Shown here: in pieces, positions 19,598 through 32,439 of the stretch
How the letters are laid out: each line of letters begins with the position of its first letter
Position numbering within the stretch: the first letter of the stretch is position 1
DNA from: Reticulitermes lucifugus
Taxonomy: Eukaryota > Arthropoda > Insecta > Blattodea > Rhinotermitidae
Direction: 5' to 3'
DNA length: 49,861 nt
Assembly (NCBI GenBank): GCA_026260175.1
Contig: JAKCWW010002281.1
Coordinates: 9,601 to 59,461, forward strand
Made by a program: the position numbers and the translations under genes
The notes under the pieces: generated by a model
Told to the model about the DNA's origin: nothing
Databases searched by the model: none
What the model saw: only the letters and a program-made list of their open reading frames with translations

Positions 19598-22400
19598 TGT
19601 TAAAGATATTTTAGTTCAAACTGTATTATGATACATTCCTTCTTTTATATTGATATTTGAATGAAGACACATGAAATAAAATTACATAACAATATTTTAC
19701 TCATAAGATAAGAAAATAAATCAATGTACGTTTACTGTGACAACTGAACGATCAAACTGGTACATGATCAAGGGTTCACTGTTTTGTAAATGTTAGATAC
19801 CATCCATTATCTTAAATCAGACAAATCCACATGATAACTCAAATTTGTATTGTCTATCAGATTCTTAGTCTTCCCAACACATGAGAAACTCAAGCACTCA
19901 ACCCATCCGGTCACGCAGAAAACAGGCACGCTCCATTTTCCACCTAAGAAGTTCAACTGGTGGTCAAGGAACATGTGTAATAAACTTGTATCCTAGTTAT
20001 GTAACAGGTATCCCCAGACTTATTCAATTCTGGCTTGTGTGAATTATATGCCAACACAATTTTGTGTGACTTCCTTAGTTCCTTTTCAGTGCAGATTAAA
20101 AAAATAATTAAATTACAGGTCTAAGAAAATATAAATTTAGAATCTGTAAACAGCTAAAATAAATATGTCGGTGAACTGAACAACATGTTTCACTGAAAAT
20201 CAAAAGCAGTACAATCAAAAGAGCAACAAAAATGCTGAGTTATGTAACCACCCTAGGGCCACAACTATCACACAAGTCAGGGGATACATGCACTATCATC
20301 TCAGTTGTACAAGATTTAATAACAATGTGTAAATACATTTCATTTAATTAATCAAATGTAACATGTATTCAAGTATTAAAATGAAGACTGAAATGTCTGT
20401 ATTATTTCAATTCAAGTTCACTTCTTATGTAGAAACAAAGGCACCAGAACTACTGTCTAGACACAGGAGTCCATACTAGTGTTGTGTGTGTAAATGTATA
20501 CTGTCCAGATATCTGTACCTAAGACTCTACCATACGATTCCTTGAAGAACATTACAATAAAATGCATAATTTTCATGGAATATGTGATTAAGGGGAGACT
20601 ACACCATGTTGCCACAAAGCTATTAAATTTTATTTGCTTATCCCCCCCAGCATTAAATGCCAGTCAATTTAACAAAGGACATTTTCATTTCAACATTCTG
20701 TGATGGAGCCCATGAACACAAACATCCATACCATGTTGCCAGACAACATTAAGCTCTACCAAGCTCTCTATAAAATTTAAGCTTCAATCATTTCTTGAAT
20801 GATATCAATTGGCACACATTTCCAGGCATCCTGTACAAAAATATCAGTATTTGGTAAACACAATAAATGTTCTACTTCACTGCTTGACAGGTTGAACACT
20901 TACCAAAACAACAGGATTAGTTTCTACACTTGCACATGGCACTGCAATAACAAAGCAATGCAGAATATGGCAAGTATAACAGTTCTAGTAAAAGCTTCAC
21001 CATAACCACAAACTCAAAATGCACTAAAAAAATACCACAAAATGGGGTGAAAAATAAAAAAGAAGAAACCTACCATACAAGGATGCAGAGTTTGAAAGCA
21101 AGTAAATTCAGAATCACCCATTAATACACAGACAGTTCTACTGGCAGGAATGTAGGAACTTGAATGTTTAACTGACAATGTATCTGGTCAGTTACAACCT
21201 TAACTACATAAATCATTTGTAAACAGCAAAAAGAAAAAAAAAGTGATCTCATGCAGTTCAGTCTCCTTGGGAAGCAAACAGTCACGCAAGCCCAGTCCTT
21301 GTATTGAACATCAGCACCCATCAACATGTTCACAAGATCCCATAACAGTCTGTATCCTGAGCCACATAATCCACATATAATAAGCCACATCATCAACCCC
21401 AATTTCTAAGACTCTCTAACATTACCCTTCTATCTACGCACTGGTCCCATGAGTGGTCTCCTTCCTTCATCAGATACACTATTCAACAGAAATATTTACA
21501 TTGCCTGGCATATAGAATCTGAGCACAAGTAAATGGATTATGTCTGTTACTTCCACCAAACAGTAAAAACTGAAGGACAGGAAAATATATATATATATAG
21601 GAATAGCCACTTAAAACTAGAACATTAAGATGTAACTGGTTAAGTATTCACCCAAGCTTCCAATTATACACTAACTTTGAAGGAGTTTATCCTGTAATTC
21701 TGGACATAAAACATAACCCTCTTGTCTTTTGTCTAAACATCATGATAATAACTCCCATGGATAGAAAAAGTCTGTAGTTATTATGTCAAAGCAAAGTGGC
21801 TCAGGACAGATGCACCCAGCTCCTAGAGTAGCATCAGCCACAGTGCATATTAGACAGCAGTGTGTGCTGATTACTCTTATGATGTCACAACCGATAAACC
21901 ATGTATTAATGTTGTGACTGGAAAATAGTTTCACGGAACATGCGTGAAAAACAGCTTAACAGCTCAGTTGTCACATCTGCTTATAATCTTAAATGTATGT
22001 CAATGTAAGATATTTTGTTCAAAGCAGTTGTAAAGGTAAATTGGGTCTGTAACAAATTTCCCAATCTAGTGACATCTACAGACTTCCAAAATTCTGTTTC
22101 ACTTAAAACTTAACCATTTTACTATTTTAGTACAAATAAAACATACCTTCACGTCAATAACTTCAAAAGATCTGTTTGAAAATTTCTACAAATATGTACC
22201 CCTATAATACACTTCTTAAGCTGCTATGTCTTCATAAGACAGTGGTGAATCCTCTGGTACAGCTAGTATGGCGCCCCTGTGCCACAGAAACGGAGGAAAT
22301 GATTTCCCTTCTCTTTTAGAAAGAAGAGAAAACGTGTAAATCTTTTTTCCGAAAATTATTACTTTGTGTTACCTGCAACCACCACAGCTCATTTGCTAAA
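19598..22400. other. A/T-rich spacer without recognised gene
   Basis: I see no exon, RNA gene or well-defined repeat. A short (TA)n lies at 21586-21598, and four AAACT units lie at about 22396-22418. Confidence 0.45.
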
Positions 22401-22419
22401 CTAAACTAAACTAAACTAA

Positions 22420-22690
22420 GCTGCAAACCTACCGCAACACTCTTCGCTGCCAACCTTGCGCCCTGACGCGCACGCGCATGTGCGCCTATGTGAGTGCGGC
22501 GTTGAGACAGAAGGTATTGTGGTGTGTACTCCATAGCGTCCAATTAAAGTAACGCGACAATAATAACAGCTGAACTTCGAGAGAGAAAGAATGTTGGAGG
22601 GAAAGATACGGCTAGTGTAGCGAGAAGGTTGCCGCGTTACCCACCGCAAATACCAGAGTGCTGAAAGATTTTATTAGTTGCAAACCTGTG
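22420..22690. other. CpG-rich island in A/T-rich spacer
   Basis: The segment is clearly richer in G+C and CpG than its surroundings (for example GACGCGCACGCGCATGTGCG at about 22465). It could be a promoter or the remnant of a young repeat; the sequence alone does not decide. No TATA box plus exon arrangement is convincing. Confidence 0.35.
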
Positions 22691-22696
22691 TTCGTA

Positions 22697-22904
22697 TTGA
22701 GGAAGCAGGTCTTCTGAGTTCTTGCGCCATGTGGTTGGGTAACTGCTTCTCGACGTTTAGAAGGAAAGTACCGCCTTCATGTAAAGGGTTATAAAGTCCG
22801 TTGACTCATAACCCTGAGTATGAAAGCGGTTACGTATCTCTGAAACTTCGGGAACAAATCACCCAACAACGCGGAAAAACAACTCAAAAGACCTGCTTCC
22901 TCAA
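22697..22904. repeat. 208-bp palindromic (foldback) element
   Basis: The two halves are reverse complements with moderate divergence, meeting near 22800. Both ends read TTGAGGAAGCAGGTCTT, and both arms contain GTTGGGT and an AGGGTTAT-like block near the centre. It is a foldback MITE-like repeat; no coding content. Confidence 0.8.
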
Positions 22905-23270
22905 CAATCACGTGGTGGAAACCCCAGGCCACGGTTTTTGTACTGTTAAGAATATATTTCTGATTATTTTATTTTCCTAATTCATTCCGTTTTGTTTATA
23001 CATGATTGATTTTCTACGAAAGAATGAAATGATAAAAGTTTTCATATTTGGACGCAGTAGTATCAGCGGACAGGAAGTACTGAATGCTCTTTCACGAAAT
23101 AATTAACAACCAATTCAATCATTTCAGATTGCATTTCTCAAACAATAAAAAAACATGAATTTTTTGGCCTACTGAATTGTGAGAAATTTTATGCATATTT
23201 AAGTGCAATTCTCCTCATTACCTCGTATGCAAACTGAGGGAGAGTTCAATAGTGCTTTGCTGAAGAATGA

Positions 23271-23525
23271 ATGGTGCTCTTAGATTTAAGAGGGAAATCC
23301 CCTTACGACGTTCTACAATGGACACATTGCGGCAGCAATATGGCCACCACATTCGAAAAAACATACAAATTCGCCAATCTAATTCCCACCATCCTGACAA
23401 CAGCCTCAGTTAAACAAAGTTTTTCAACCCACAGGAGAATCAAGACCTACTTTCACTCCACTCTAAGTCAAGACAGACAAAGTCAACTCTCACTCCTGTC
23501 AACAGAGAAGGCCTTAGTTGTGTAG
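23271..23525 (+). pseudogene. hAT transposase dimerisation-domain remnant
   Basis: From about 23350 the frame encodes FANLIPTILTTASVKQSFST, then HRRIKTYFHSTLSQDRQSQL and SLLSTEKALVV before a stop. This matches the C-terminal hAT family dimerisation domain (Pfam Dimer_Tnp_hAT), whose landmark is an A-S-x-E-R-x-F-S motif. Here that motif reads ASVKQSFS, with the Glu and Arg replaced by Lys and Gln. The rest of the transposase is missing, so this is a remnant. Confidence 0.7.
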
Positions 23526-24192
23526 CTTAAGAAAACCCCCAATGTCTAGAATGTAGTTATTAAAAAATTTACATCAGTTAACAGAAGAGTAGAATTTCAT
23601 TTCAGATGACCAAAAGATATCAGATATGAATTTTAGAACTGATTTTTTTGACCACATTTCCATTTGTTGTTGTTACCTCGGACAATGCTGGACGATTAAA
23701 TCTTGATTTCTTGGGGAGGGGAGGGGATTAGGGGTAAAAGAAGGTGTTCTCTACCCTTCCACTACACCTGACTTCTGGATCAGGATTCGCCAATGCCATC
23801 GTCTACTACAGCAAATCATTAAATGCATCACAATTTATATAACACATACAATCCAAGTACAATAAATATATTATTTTCATATAATGAAACATACAATAAA
23901 ATAAAACAATAAAGGTATACTTATTTACTCACTACTAAAAATGTGATGCCATGGCATATGAATGACATTCATGTCATCATCAGATTTACATGAGTTTCTC
24001 AATTTTTCAGACTTTTACTTCTCTACAACGCAGGTGAGAGCTGCAGCTTGCGGTGAAACGAAAGGCATCGCCACAGTGCACAGGCATCTCAATCTATTTT
24101 CCAACACTCTTAAAATCAAAAACTTTAGAAGGAAAAACAAAAGCAAATGACACATGAAAACTGCACAGAACTTACATGAGATTTGAGTTTTC
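23526..24192. other. No gene recognised
   Basis: This is A/T-rich sequence with a G-rich patch near 23713-23730. No feature is supported. Confidence 0.4.
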
Positions 24193-24212
24193 ATGGCAGT
24201 AAATATACAGGT

Positions 24213-24370
24213 AAGAGTTTTCCAGGATATGATGCCGTATAGTGTAGTACACAGGCATCAACATTTTGGAAGAACCTGCTGTTGCCATCTTCAGGGTAGA
24301 AGATGGAAAACACAGGTTCCTCCTAAATGCTGGTACATATCTACCAAACTTTACGGTGTCACATTCCAGA
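24213..24370 (+). repeat. Dispersed insect repeat
   Basis: This is the second copy of the family at 4235-4390, with blocks TTCCAGGATATGATGCCGTA, CAGGCATCAACATTTTGG and TCTACCAAACTTTACGG. Its open frame (24193-24462) is incidental. Confidence 0.55.
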
Positions 24371-24462
24371 ACATGGTGATCTTAAAAGACATTTTTCAGA
24401 GCAACGGCACAGAGGAACGGTTGTTAGCCTCCTTCAAAACAGTAAGTGTTCCTCAATGCTAG

Positions 24463-25154
24463 AAAGCTGATTTCAAATAAAATACACAAAAAACATTCAG
24501 TACAGAAGTTGTTAACTTAATTTCATAAGCAACATATGTAAAAACTTCCAACTCCCTTCACAACTGCCAATGTTATGACAGAAAACATACACCAAAGATT
24601 TTACTGACACAGTAAACCTACTCAGCAGTGACAAATTCTGATGTGGAGGTCGTGTCAAGTGGAAAGGTACAATACTGCAATGTGTGCCCTTCTGCTAGAC
24701 TTGACTTCCAGATCAGGATATTCCACAGCTACGCAGTGATGTTAAAGTATCCTATTCATCTTAATTCTCTCTCTCATTTCTTACATGATACACTTCACAA
24801 GTACCAGATACTGTCAAATTAGCATTCGGGTTATTATTAAAATATCTGCGCAGAATCTTCGCACATACATGTATCTTTGTCATATTAAATTTTACAGTTT
24901 AAGTTTAAGTTTCAGTTATAAATCAATTATACTGAACTATCAGACCATGTAACTGATAATATCACTTTGGTTTCACATGATTCACAAAGGATTAATCCAA
25001 AAAATAATAGTATGTAACCTTACTGCTTTTTTATACAAAATGAAAGTAAATATAGCATAAATAACAGTGAAAAAACAAATGTTTTAATTTCATATATATA
25101 TAATGGTAAAGTCTTCCCCATTCTTAATTAAGCGCCGCACTAACCAGATATGTG
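24463..25154. other. No gene recognised
   Basis: A/T-rich spacer with a short (TA)n near 25093-25102. Confidence 0.4.
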
Positions 25155-25400
25155 TGGGGAGAAGAGGTATAGCTGCATAAAATCTTAACCTCAGCTCTAG
25201 GTAGTGGTGGATGTTTCATGGTTTGACCATTTCACCACCAGGGAAACAGCACCCAGTGTCCAGTATCCAGCAGATAGGAGGCTGGGTGGGCCCCACAGCC
25301 AGTCTGGATGCTGCAGAGAACAGAAAAATCTGTGCCCCTTCAGGAATTCAGCCCAGATTACCCAGTCATCCAACTTGCAGTCTACTCATTATACTGAAAG
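25155..25400 (-). repeat. tRNA-derived SINE (copy 3)
   Basis: The copy shares GAGGTATAGCT, CAGGGAAACAGC and GGCTGGGTGGGCCCCACAGC with copies 1 and 2 and has the same minus-strand orientation. The tRNA-like head near 25370-25400 has decayed. Confidence 0.7.
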
Positions 25401-26103
25401 AGTTGTCTCAAAATAAAAGCTGGCACCCTGAACTGAAGTCATCAACAGCACAATAACAAACAGTCATCACTCAATACTAATTCTGGAGCACATTAAAACT
25501 GAGGAAATGCTGGCAGTACATAACAAATAGTAAATTAGTTCCTTTTTAAAATCTAATATCTAGTAGAAGAACATGTGAAATATATATGGCAAGAACCACT
25601 TCCACAATTACATCAAAATTCACATTCTACAACAAACAACAAATCCACATTCATTTCCTTCAATTGACACCATAATACTACTTGAACAACACATTTTAAC
25701 TTTTACATATTAATTGCATGAACACTTATTAGCCATTTTCTTATATGCTTTAATTCTTTCACAACTTAGTATTTAAGTGGTGCAGAAACCTGTCCAACTG
25801 AGTATTTAAAAAAAAATCAGGGTAAGTTTTCTGAATGAATTTGTTGGTACTTCATCACAATAATTCTAAGACACAGCGAAGAGATGGCACTGGTTTTGGA
25901 TTTATACTGCGCATTGACACAATGCCTAGCAGGCATGCAGGAGATTTTAAAATACCACATAACAAATAATTGCACAACTTACTAGACAGCATACTAAAGG
26001 TGCATATGTTTGCATCATAACTCTGAAAGGATTATTATACAACAGAGTAGTCAATACAAACAGAGGTAAGAACAAATCCAACACAAACAGCTTAAAAACA
26101 CTG
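25401..26103. other. No gene recognised
   Basis: A/T-rich spacer; nothing supported. Confidence 0.4.
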
Positions 26104-26416
26104 TACAGTAGAATTCCCTGATGGGAGAGGACAGATGCCAGACTGTCAAATATTCCTGATTATCAATCAGTATATATACTGACCTAATTTCTTACAGGTA
26201 ACTTTTTCTTACTTTGCACCTGGCCATCACATAATGTGCACTTGCCAGTTATTTTCATTTCATCATGAAAAGACTCAACTTTTCTCAATTATCGTAGCCC
26301 CAGTCGTAGGTTTTCCTTCAGAACGCATTGCTATAAACCACTTATACAACACCTTGTCCAACTGCTAAAGTATCAGGATATCCGGAGTGCATCCAGATTA
26401 AAGGAATCCTATTGTA
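26104..26416. mobile_element. pogo-like MITE
   Basis: The element (26106-26414) is flanked by TA. Its ends CAGTAGAATTCCCT and, reversed, CAATAGGATTCCTTT are imperfect inverted repeats. Internal strings such as CCTGATTATCAATCAG resemble pogo/Tigger-type ends. It encodes nothing. Confidence 0.6.
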
Positions 26417-26669
26417 TATGTTATTTGAAGGCACATGGACATTAAGACACCTGCAAAATACAGATAATTTTGGAATGCTGGTAGGGAACTAGCCCACTGG
26501 CTTATGCAGATTATACTGATAATCATGAGTATTTTTCTATTAAGATAACTTGATATTTTATTCTCCCTTTCTCAAGGTAGAGAGGAATTATCACAACTGG
26601 TAAAGAACTGGTCTTAGTATTTAATAAATGGATCCACTCCACCAAGGCCAAACACAGCATCGACTTTAA

Positions 26670-27475
26670 TACAGTAATCCCTCAGTCTACAAGTTTAATT
26701 CATTCTTGAAAACTGCTCTTACAGTTAAAAACTCATACAACAATTAATTTCTAATTACTTCAAATGTTATAAATTTTATTTGGTTACACATATAAAAACT
26801 GTCTCCCTCTCCACTTTAATAGAACACAGAACGATACCGATAAAAATAATAACACTAATGGTCAATTACTGTGTTTGAATTACAGTCCTAGTCCTTAGCC
26901 CATGCACAAAAAACAACTACATCATTAAATCTGCAAGAAAAATGCATCAAAATAATGAACCATTCTTATTATAAACATAAATATAACACAAACAAACGTT
27001 TGTTTTATATTAAAAAAGTGAATTCTTTAATGTTAGGAGTGGTTGGTCACAAAGATCAGAAATGCCAAACAACAGAACTCTGATATCCACACCATGTCTG
27101 AATGTCCAGCAGTGATTGGCAACACCAGTACATATAGGCACCATGATGTACAAATATGCCTTCAGGTTTAATTGATAGAAATTGTTATGACTAAAGAAAG
27201 CAAATTTCACAGCAAATCTACAAGAACAATGGCACCTGCTGCAATAGTGCTGCTTGTGCACAGACTGCTCAGGGATGCCATGACCTTCTGCATATTTGAG
27301 AAGATTTATGAACCAAGAACTGCCAAGAAGAAAAACCAGGAATAGTATCGGTTTGTGAGAACAAGATCATACAAGCAAAAACTGGCTCACAAATTGAAAA
27401 AGGGATATCAATTTGTGCATCTCGTATAAGCAAGAACTCGTAAACAGGTCACTAATATACTGAGAGACTACTGTA
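26670..27475. mobile_element. TA-flanked non-autonomous DNA element
   Basis: The ends CAGTAATCCCTCAGT (26672-) and, reversed, CAGTAGTCTCTCAGT (-27473) are 15-bp inverted repeats flanked by TA. The interior of about 800 bp has no intact transposase. A pogo-like or Tc1/mariner-type origin fits the TA target. Confidence 0.65.
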
Positions 27476-29850
27476 TACCTGAAGCTGTGCCTAGAGATAA
27501 ACCGATAAAATTGTACAAAAGGATTTATGTATAAGTTTTGAAAACAAAATTAAATGCATATCTGGGTATTAATAAAAGCCAATGAACATCACACACTGTA
27601 CTGAATACTGAAATGTAGTGTATTCACTCTAACATGTTTCCTCACATGTACATGTAAAGTTATAACAAAAGTACTTTTTTTTTTTTTGTTACTGGAGTAT
27701 TTTCTTTTGATATAGTCAACTACCTGGATCAAAAAGAGATATGACATCTTCAGGTACAGGACACAGTGCCCATTACACGACTATAAACCTAGTCCTTAAC
27801 ATGTGGTACTGCAGCACATCCCCTCTAGTCACTGTGTTCTATTGTACAAAAAAGTTACTCTCATGAAAAGACTAAATCACTGTCACAATCTGTTAGAAAC
27901 TGGCTTGCTCCAGCACCATCATCTACACATAATGGACACTTGATAATAGAACCAAGCCAGCCAATGGCCACATGATATTTGCACCTGCCCACACCGGTTT
28001 AGTTTTAAGATAATATACTGAAGTTATTGTTCATTAAAACCATTTTACATAGTGACAAAATGTCACAAGTGAATGAATGAATATTTGGAAGACTTTTAAT
28101 GATAATTCTTAAATACACAATTATTGTATTTTACGTACTCCACTAATAAAACAAATGCTATATTCTTTATTAGTGAAAACACAACAACTTCCAAATTCTT
28201 AAATGATTTTCACATAGTCATAAATGCTCTATACATCCATCTTTCTTACATTCTTGAATTATGTGAATAAACATGCTATTCCTTTCTTGTGTACAGGAGT
28301 CAAGCAGCAAATTAAAAAAAAATATATGTTACATCCACACACTGCTCTTCTTCTGGTTGTATATAACTGCAAGCAGTACCAGCACCTTTATAAGGAAGGT
28401 AAGCTAAAAATGGGCCTAAGTATTTTTTCTGTTAGAAAAACAAAATTATTCTATGCCATATACTGAATTCCGAAGCCAGTTTTTATAGTCTGGATAAATC
28501 GGACTGAAATAAAGGTCACACCAAAAATACAATTTATGTTAATACATCAATTTATTTTGTAAAACTATAACAGAATACTTGATATTTAAAATATTAATAA
28601 GTGAAGGTTATTTTAGAAATAGATCCTCTGAGATTTTATATGCTTGCTTCCTGAACACAACAGCCAATAACTAAGCATCCGAACAGGAACCACTTGTAGT
28701 CATTTTTAATGCTGCCATTTTCAACAGTATTCCATGTCAGGCCAGCGTGTTATATAGAGCATTTTCACATTACAGCAAACAGACACCAACACTACTCTTA
28801 GTGAATTCTCACCTGTTTACCCTGTTAGAACCTGCCATGAAATATATATATATATATATATAAAAATAAATAGTTTTCATACAGCAAACACTAAAGGCAT
28901 ACCATGACACATAACTAATGTAAATACAACACCAGGAGTCTTGAATACACAGAGATGATAACATTAGAAATAATATTGCAGATCTTGGGAAGACTCTTTT
29001 ACCAGTTAAAGCATTTCTATCTAAAAATATTTGTGACCAGGAGAAGTTCTCTTAATGTAGTGCCTCATTTCTCTACTTTATATGCTACTTACATTATGGA
29101 ACAAAAACAATACTGTCCTTGATTACAGTAACACAGAAAAATGTAACTTAAACTAAAGGAACTATAAATTCATACAGTTACTAGATGCCTGGACTTTGTC
29201 CTTTATCTCATATTAAACAAAATGCAATGCTAACCCAGCATGTTTGATCATGCTGTGCACACAACGATGATTGTTCAGTGTTATTTTCTAGTGCTTGTGC
29301 TAGTTTTATACTGCAATAATTAATGTCTATTATTTATTATGGAATCACAGGTCTATCATGTGATCCAAAAAAAAATTAAAAGACTGTGTTCACATTTAAA
29401 GCAATGGGGAGAAAAGGATGAGTGGCTAAGGCAAGTAGATCTTAATACAAAGCGTATTCTGTCTTTATGCGAATGTCTGTCTCCCATGGAGGAGAAAGTA
29501 ATATGAAACAGTATCTTCAGAAAAATATGCCTAGAAGTAAAAGAAGTGCAATAGTTAAACACACAGTTATAGATTAGTTTTTTCCCCCTTCACACCTCAT
29601 TCAAGTGAGCAAGTCCGATTAATTGCAGCACACATGACTTAGGTGTGACATATAGTGAAACGTAATATAAGTTATAAGAGCACGGACTGTGGTAATAAAT
29701 TAGTGATGAAATTTACAAGTGACTGTCAAATAGGTGCAAACATTTTGTGTAGATAAAGAGCAGTGAAATGCATAGTCACAGATGTTATAACTCTGAAGCT
29801 AACAAAAAGTTAGTTACTTTCATTGTATACAATGAAGTATGTTTTTCTGT
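27476..29850. other. A/T-rich spacer without recognised gene
   Basis: A T run at 27678-27689 and a (TA)n at about 28843-28862 are visible. None of the short frames has a recognisable domain. Confidence 0.45.
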
Positions 29851-30817
29851 GGCAACTGGTGCCAGTAATAAGAGTAACAACATTGAAGCAGAAAGTGCAA
29901 GCAAAAGCCCAAAGAATCAGAACATATGAAAAATGGGAAACCCAGTATATCCAAAATAAGATGTTCAAGGAAGACACCAAAAAGTTTTACAGAAACTTGG
30001 GCACAAAGAATACAGAGGCCAGAGAACCCCCATCTATGGCAGGAGTAGAGCCTTACTGGAAGTCACTGTGGGGAGAAAAGGTACAGCACAATGAAAGAGC
30101 AGAATGGATAAGAAGAGAAGAGAGAAGGAAAATCAGTAATATGGATTGGGTGCCTATAAGAACTATGGAAACCACTTCATTTTTTTGTTAAAAGCTCACA
30201 ATTGGAAATCTCCTGGAAGTGATTAAATACAAAATTACTGGCTAAAAGCATTCCCAGCTGCCCACAGGCATATTACAAAAAACTTCAACGCAATAATGGA
30301 GGAACCAGAGACGATACCTGACTGGCTAACCATAGGAATAACTTATTTGCTGCCAAAATCAAGAGACAGCAAGGCTGTCAGAAACTACCGACCAATTACA
30401 TGCTTAACAACCACGTACAAGACCCTAACAGGAATAATAGCTAGGAGAATCTCCACACATCTGGAACAGCAGGACTTATTACCAGCTGAGCAAAAAGGAT
30501 GTCACCCTGCAAGTAAAGGGTGCAAGGATCAATTAATAATGTCAAAAGCAATATATGAGGACTGCAAGAGGAGGAAAAAGAATTTAAGTATAAACTTGGA
30601 TTAATTACCAGAAGGCATTCCACATAGCTGGGTAGAAAAGTCAGTAGAATTGGTAGGAGTAAACAGTAAAATTGTCAGATTTTGCAAATTATCAATGGAG
30701 AAATGGAACACAACGCTTCAGCTGAAAAAAAGCAGGAAGTCATGCTGTCACAACCCATTCAGATACGAAGAGGAATATTCCAGGGGGACTCTCTCTCGCC
30801 ATTACTCTTCTGTTAAA
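29851..30817 (+). pseudogene. Non-LTR retrotransposon fragment (LINE A)
   Basis: Broken frames encode an endogenous reverse-transcriptase protein without its N-terminus. The first part is a hydrophilic linker (KQKVQAKAQRIRTYEKWETQ, then KMFKEDTKKFYRNLGTKNTE). Next come fingers/palm motifs: MEEPETIPDWLTIGITYLLP, RNYRPITCLTTTYKTLTGII and LLPAEQKGC. The D-x-x-x-A-F motif of RT palm A is lost at a stop near 30600. The frame resumes to GIFQGDSLSPL near 30770-30810 and is then cut off at 30817, where a second element begins. Endonuclease, YxDD and C-terminus are absent. Confidence 0.8.
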
Positions 30818-31309
30818 GAGCGACTTTGTGCGAGTTCTGTGTTGTAGGTAAAGAAGTCACATAATTCCTTTACCTGTGCGTAATTCTACAGTGTAGTGTG
30901 CGATAGTGTTATTGGCGTTGTAAGTAATTTCAGGTAACCCCAAAATAAAATGGAAGAGGACAGGTTTATACCAAACCTAGTGGAGTATGTCCCACTGGGA
31001 TTGAAGTAGTCTGTGGTACGTCGCTTTATGCATGTGTAGTAGTAAATAATTGTGAGTTACTTACGAATTGAGTGACTCAGGTGAGTAGCTGAGAATATAG
31101 TAAACACACTAGCAGGATAGCTGAGATAATAAGCCAGAAAGCAGTCCTCGCGGAAGAAGACAATTAAGTATCAAAGGAAACGCAGTCGTCGTGCATCGAG
31201 GAAGTGAGGTTCGGAAGCTTGGCGGGACTTGCGGGAAATTTCACCGACTCTTGACCGAGAAGTTTCCCTTTGATCACAGAGATATACTCTATAGAGAACA
31301 TGCCGGCAG

Positions 31310-32387
31310 GAATTCTAAACAAACCGGATATGTATAACACAGATTAGTGCTGGCAACGTGAGACAGGATTCATGGGCGAAGAGAAGGCGGTGGGGTGCGA
31401 GGAACATGGAAGATGTGGTTCCATGTAAAATGTGCGGGAATATCCGCTGGTGAATTCGACGTTCTCTCCAGGAAAAAGTGCAATGTGGTATGGTTGTGCC
31501 AAGAGTGCAAGATGTCACTCATGGAAATTAAAGTGAACAAATGACATTCTGGGCATCAAAGAAAAACAGAACTCTATTCTGCAAGCATTGGGCGACATGA
31601 AAAGGCTGCTAAAAGAAAGAAGTTCAACAGAAGGAAACTGCAAACATGGGACCCCCAGTACAAAAGAAAACATGCTAAGCAGCAGGCGCTCTGTCATTAC
31701 GGAAGTTCAACAGAACCAAGAACAGAGCAAGGCCACAGAGAATAAGAAACCATCACAGGACGTCCACAAACTAGACAACTCCCAAACAAAGGTGCGCTCG
31801 AACAACAACGATGAGAGTGACGGAGCACAACTACCTCAGACCGAATCTTCTGAATACCCCTCGGAGGGAGATACAAATGATGAACGGGAATTCACAAAGT
31901 GAAAAGAAGGAACAAGAGGAAGAAACAAGTGTCTCCGAGCCGCAGAACAAAGGACGACAACAACAGTGAAAAAGAAGGCACATGTACAGCTACAAGAGCG
32001 AGAGGCAACACAGGAAAAAAGAACCGCGAAGAAGGGAAGGCATGGTGGAGAAGAGGGATCATCAGTACACGAAAAGAACCAAATGAAGGGCAGACGATAT
32101 TGCAAGCAGGCACCAGAATGGCCTGGCGCTATGTAGGGAAGTTGGACGCAAAGACAAGGAAAAAAGACATGGTAAGATATTTGCAAGGCAATGGAATAAA
32201 CGGTGAAATTGAATGCGAGGAGCTGAACAGCTTAAGCAGAAACAAAGCATTCAAGACTGGGTTTCACAGCTCATTTGCCGGGACAGTGGACAAGGAGAAA
32301 TTTTGGCCCAAGAGAATACTAATAAGGCCCTTTAGATTTCAAAGATGGGAGGACAAGCAAGGAACTGAATTATGCCAGCGCCAATAA
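31310..32387 (+). pseudogene. LINE B ORF1 with PHD-like zinc finger
   Basis: The first readable part has CEEHGRC-like cysteines. After a frameshift near 31405 it continues WFHVKCAGISAGEFDVLSRK and WLCQECKMS, i.e. the H-x2-C and C-x2-C part of a PHD-like finger. A charged middle region rich in Lys, Glu and Gln follows (31588-31902). The C-terminal part (31899-32387) contains AWRYVGKLDAKTRKKDMVRY, NKAFKTGFHS and FWPKRILIRPFRF. PHD-type ORF1 proteins are known RNA-binding or structural partners of insect LINE ORF2. At least two frameshifts break it. Confidence 0.7.
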
Positions 32388-32439
32388 TACGTATGTTACT
32401 GTCCACAAAAGCCTGATTCCAAATGTAACGAAGCAGCAC

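Noticed and set aside
23271..23340. Start of the hAT fragment as a real host gene
   Set aside because: The sequence before the dimerisation domain does not resemble transposase, and there is no splice acceptor or promoter. It looks like truncated repeat DNA.
24007..24030. A 24-bp micro-exon between TTTTTCAG and GTGAGA
   Set aside because: Good sites can occur by chance. No neighbouring exon of any gene would use it, and its frame is not supported.
31588..32387. Independent host genes in the LINE B ORF1 region
   Set aside because: The frames lie in order between a PHD-like finger and an endonuclease of the same LINE and are explained by ORF1.
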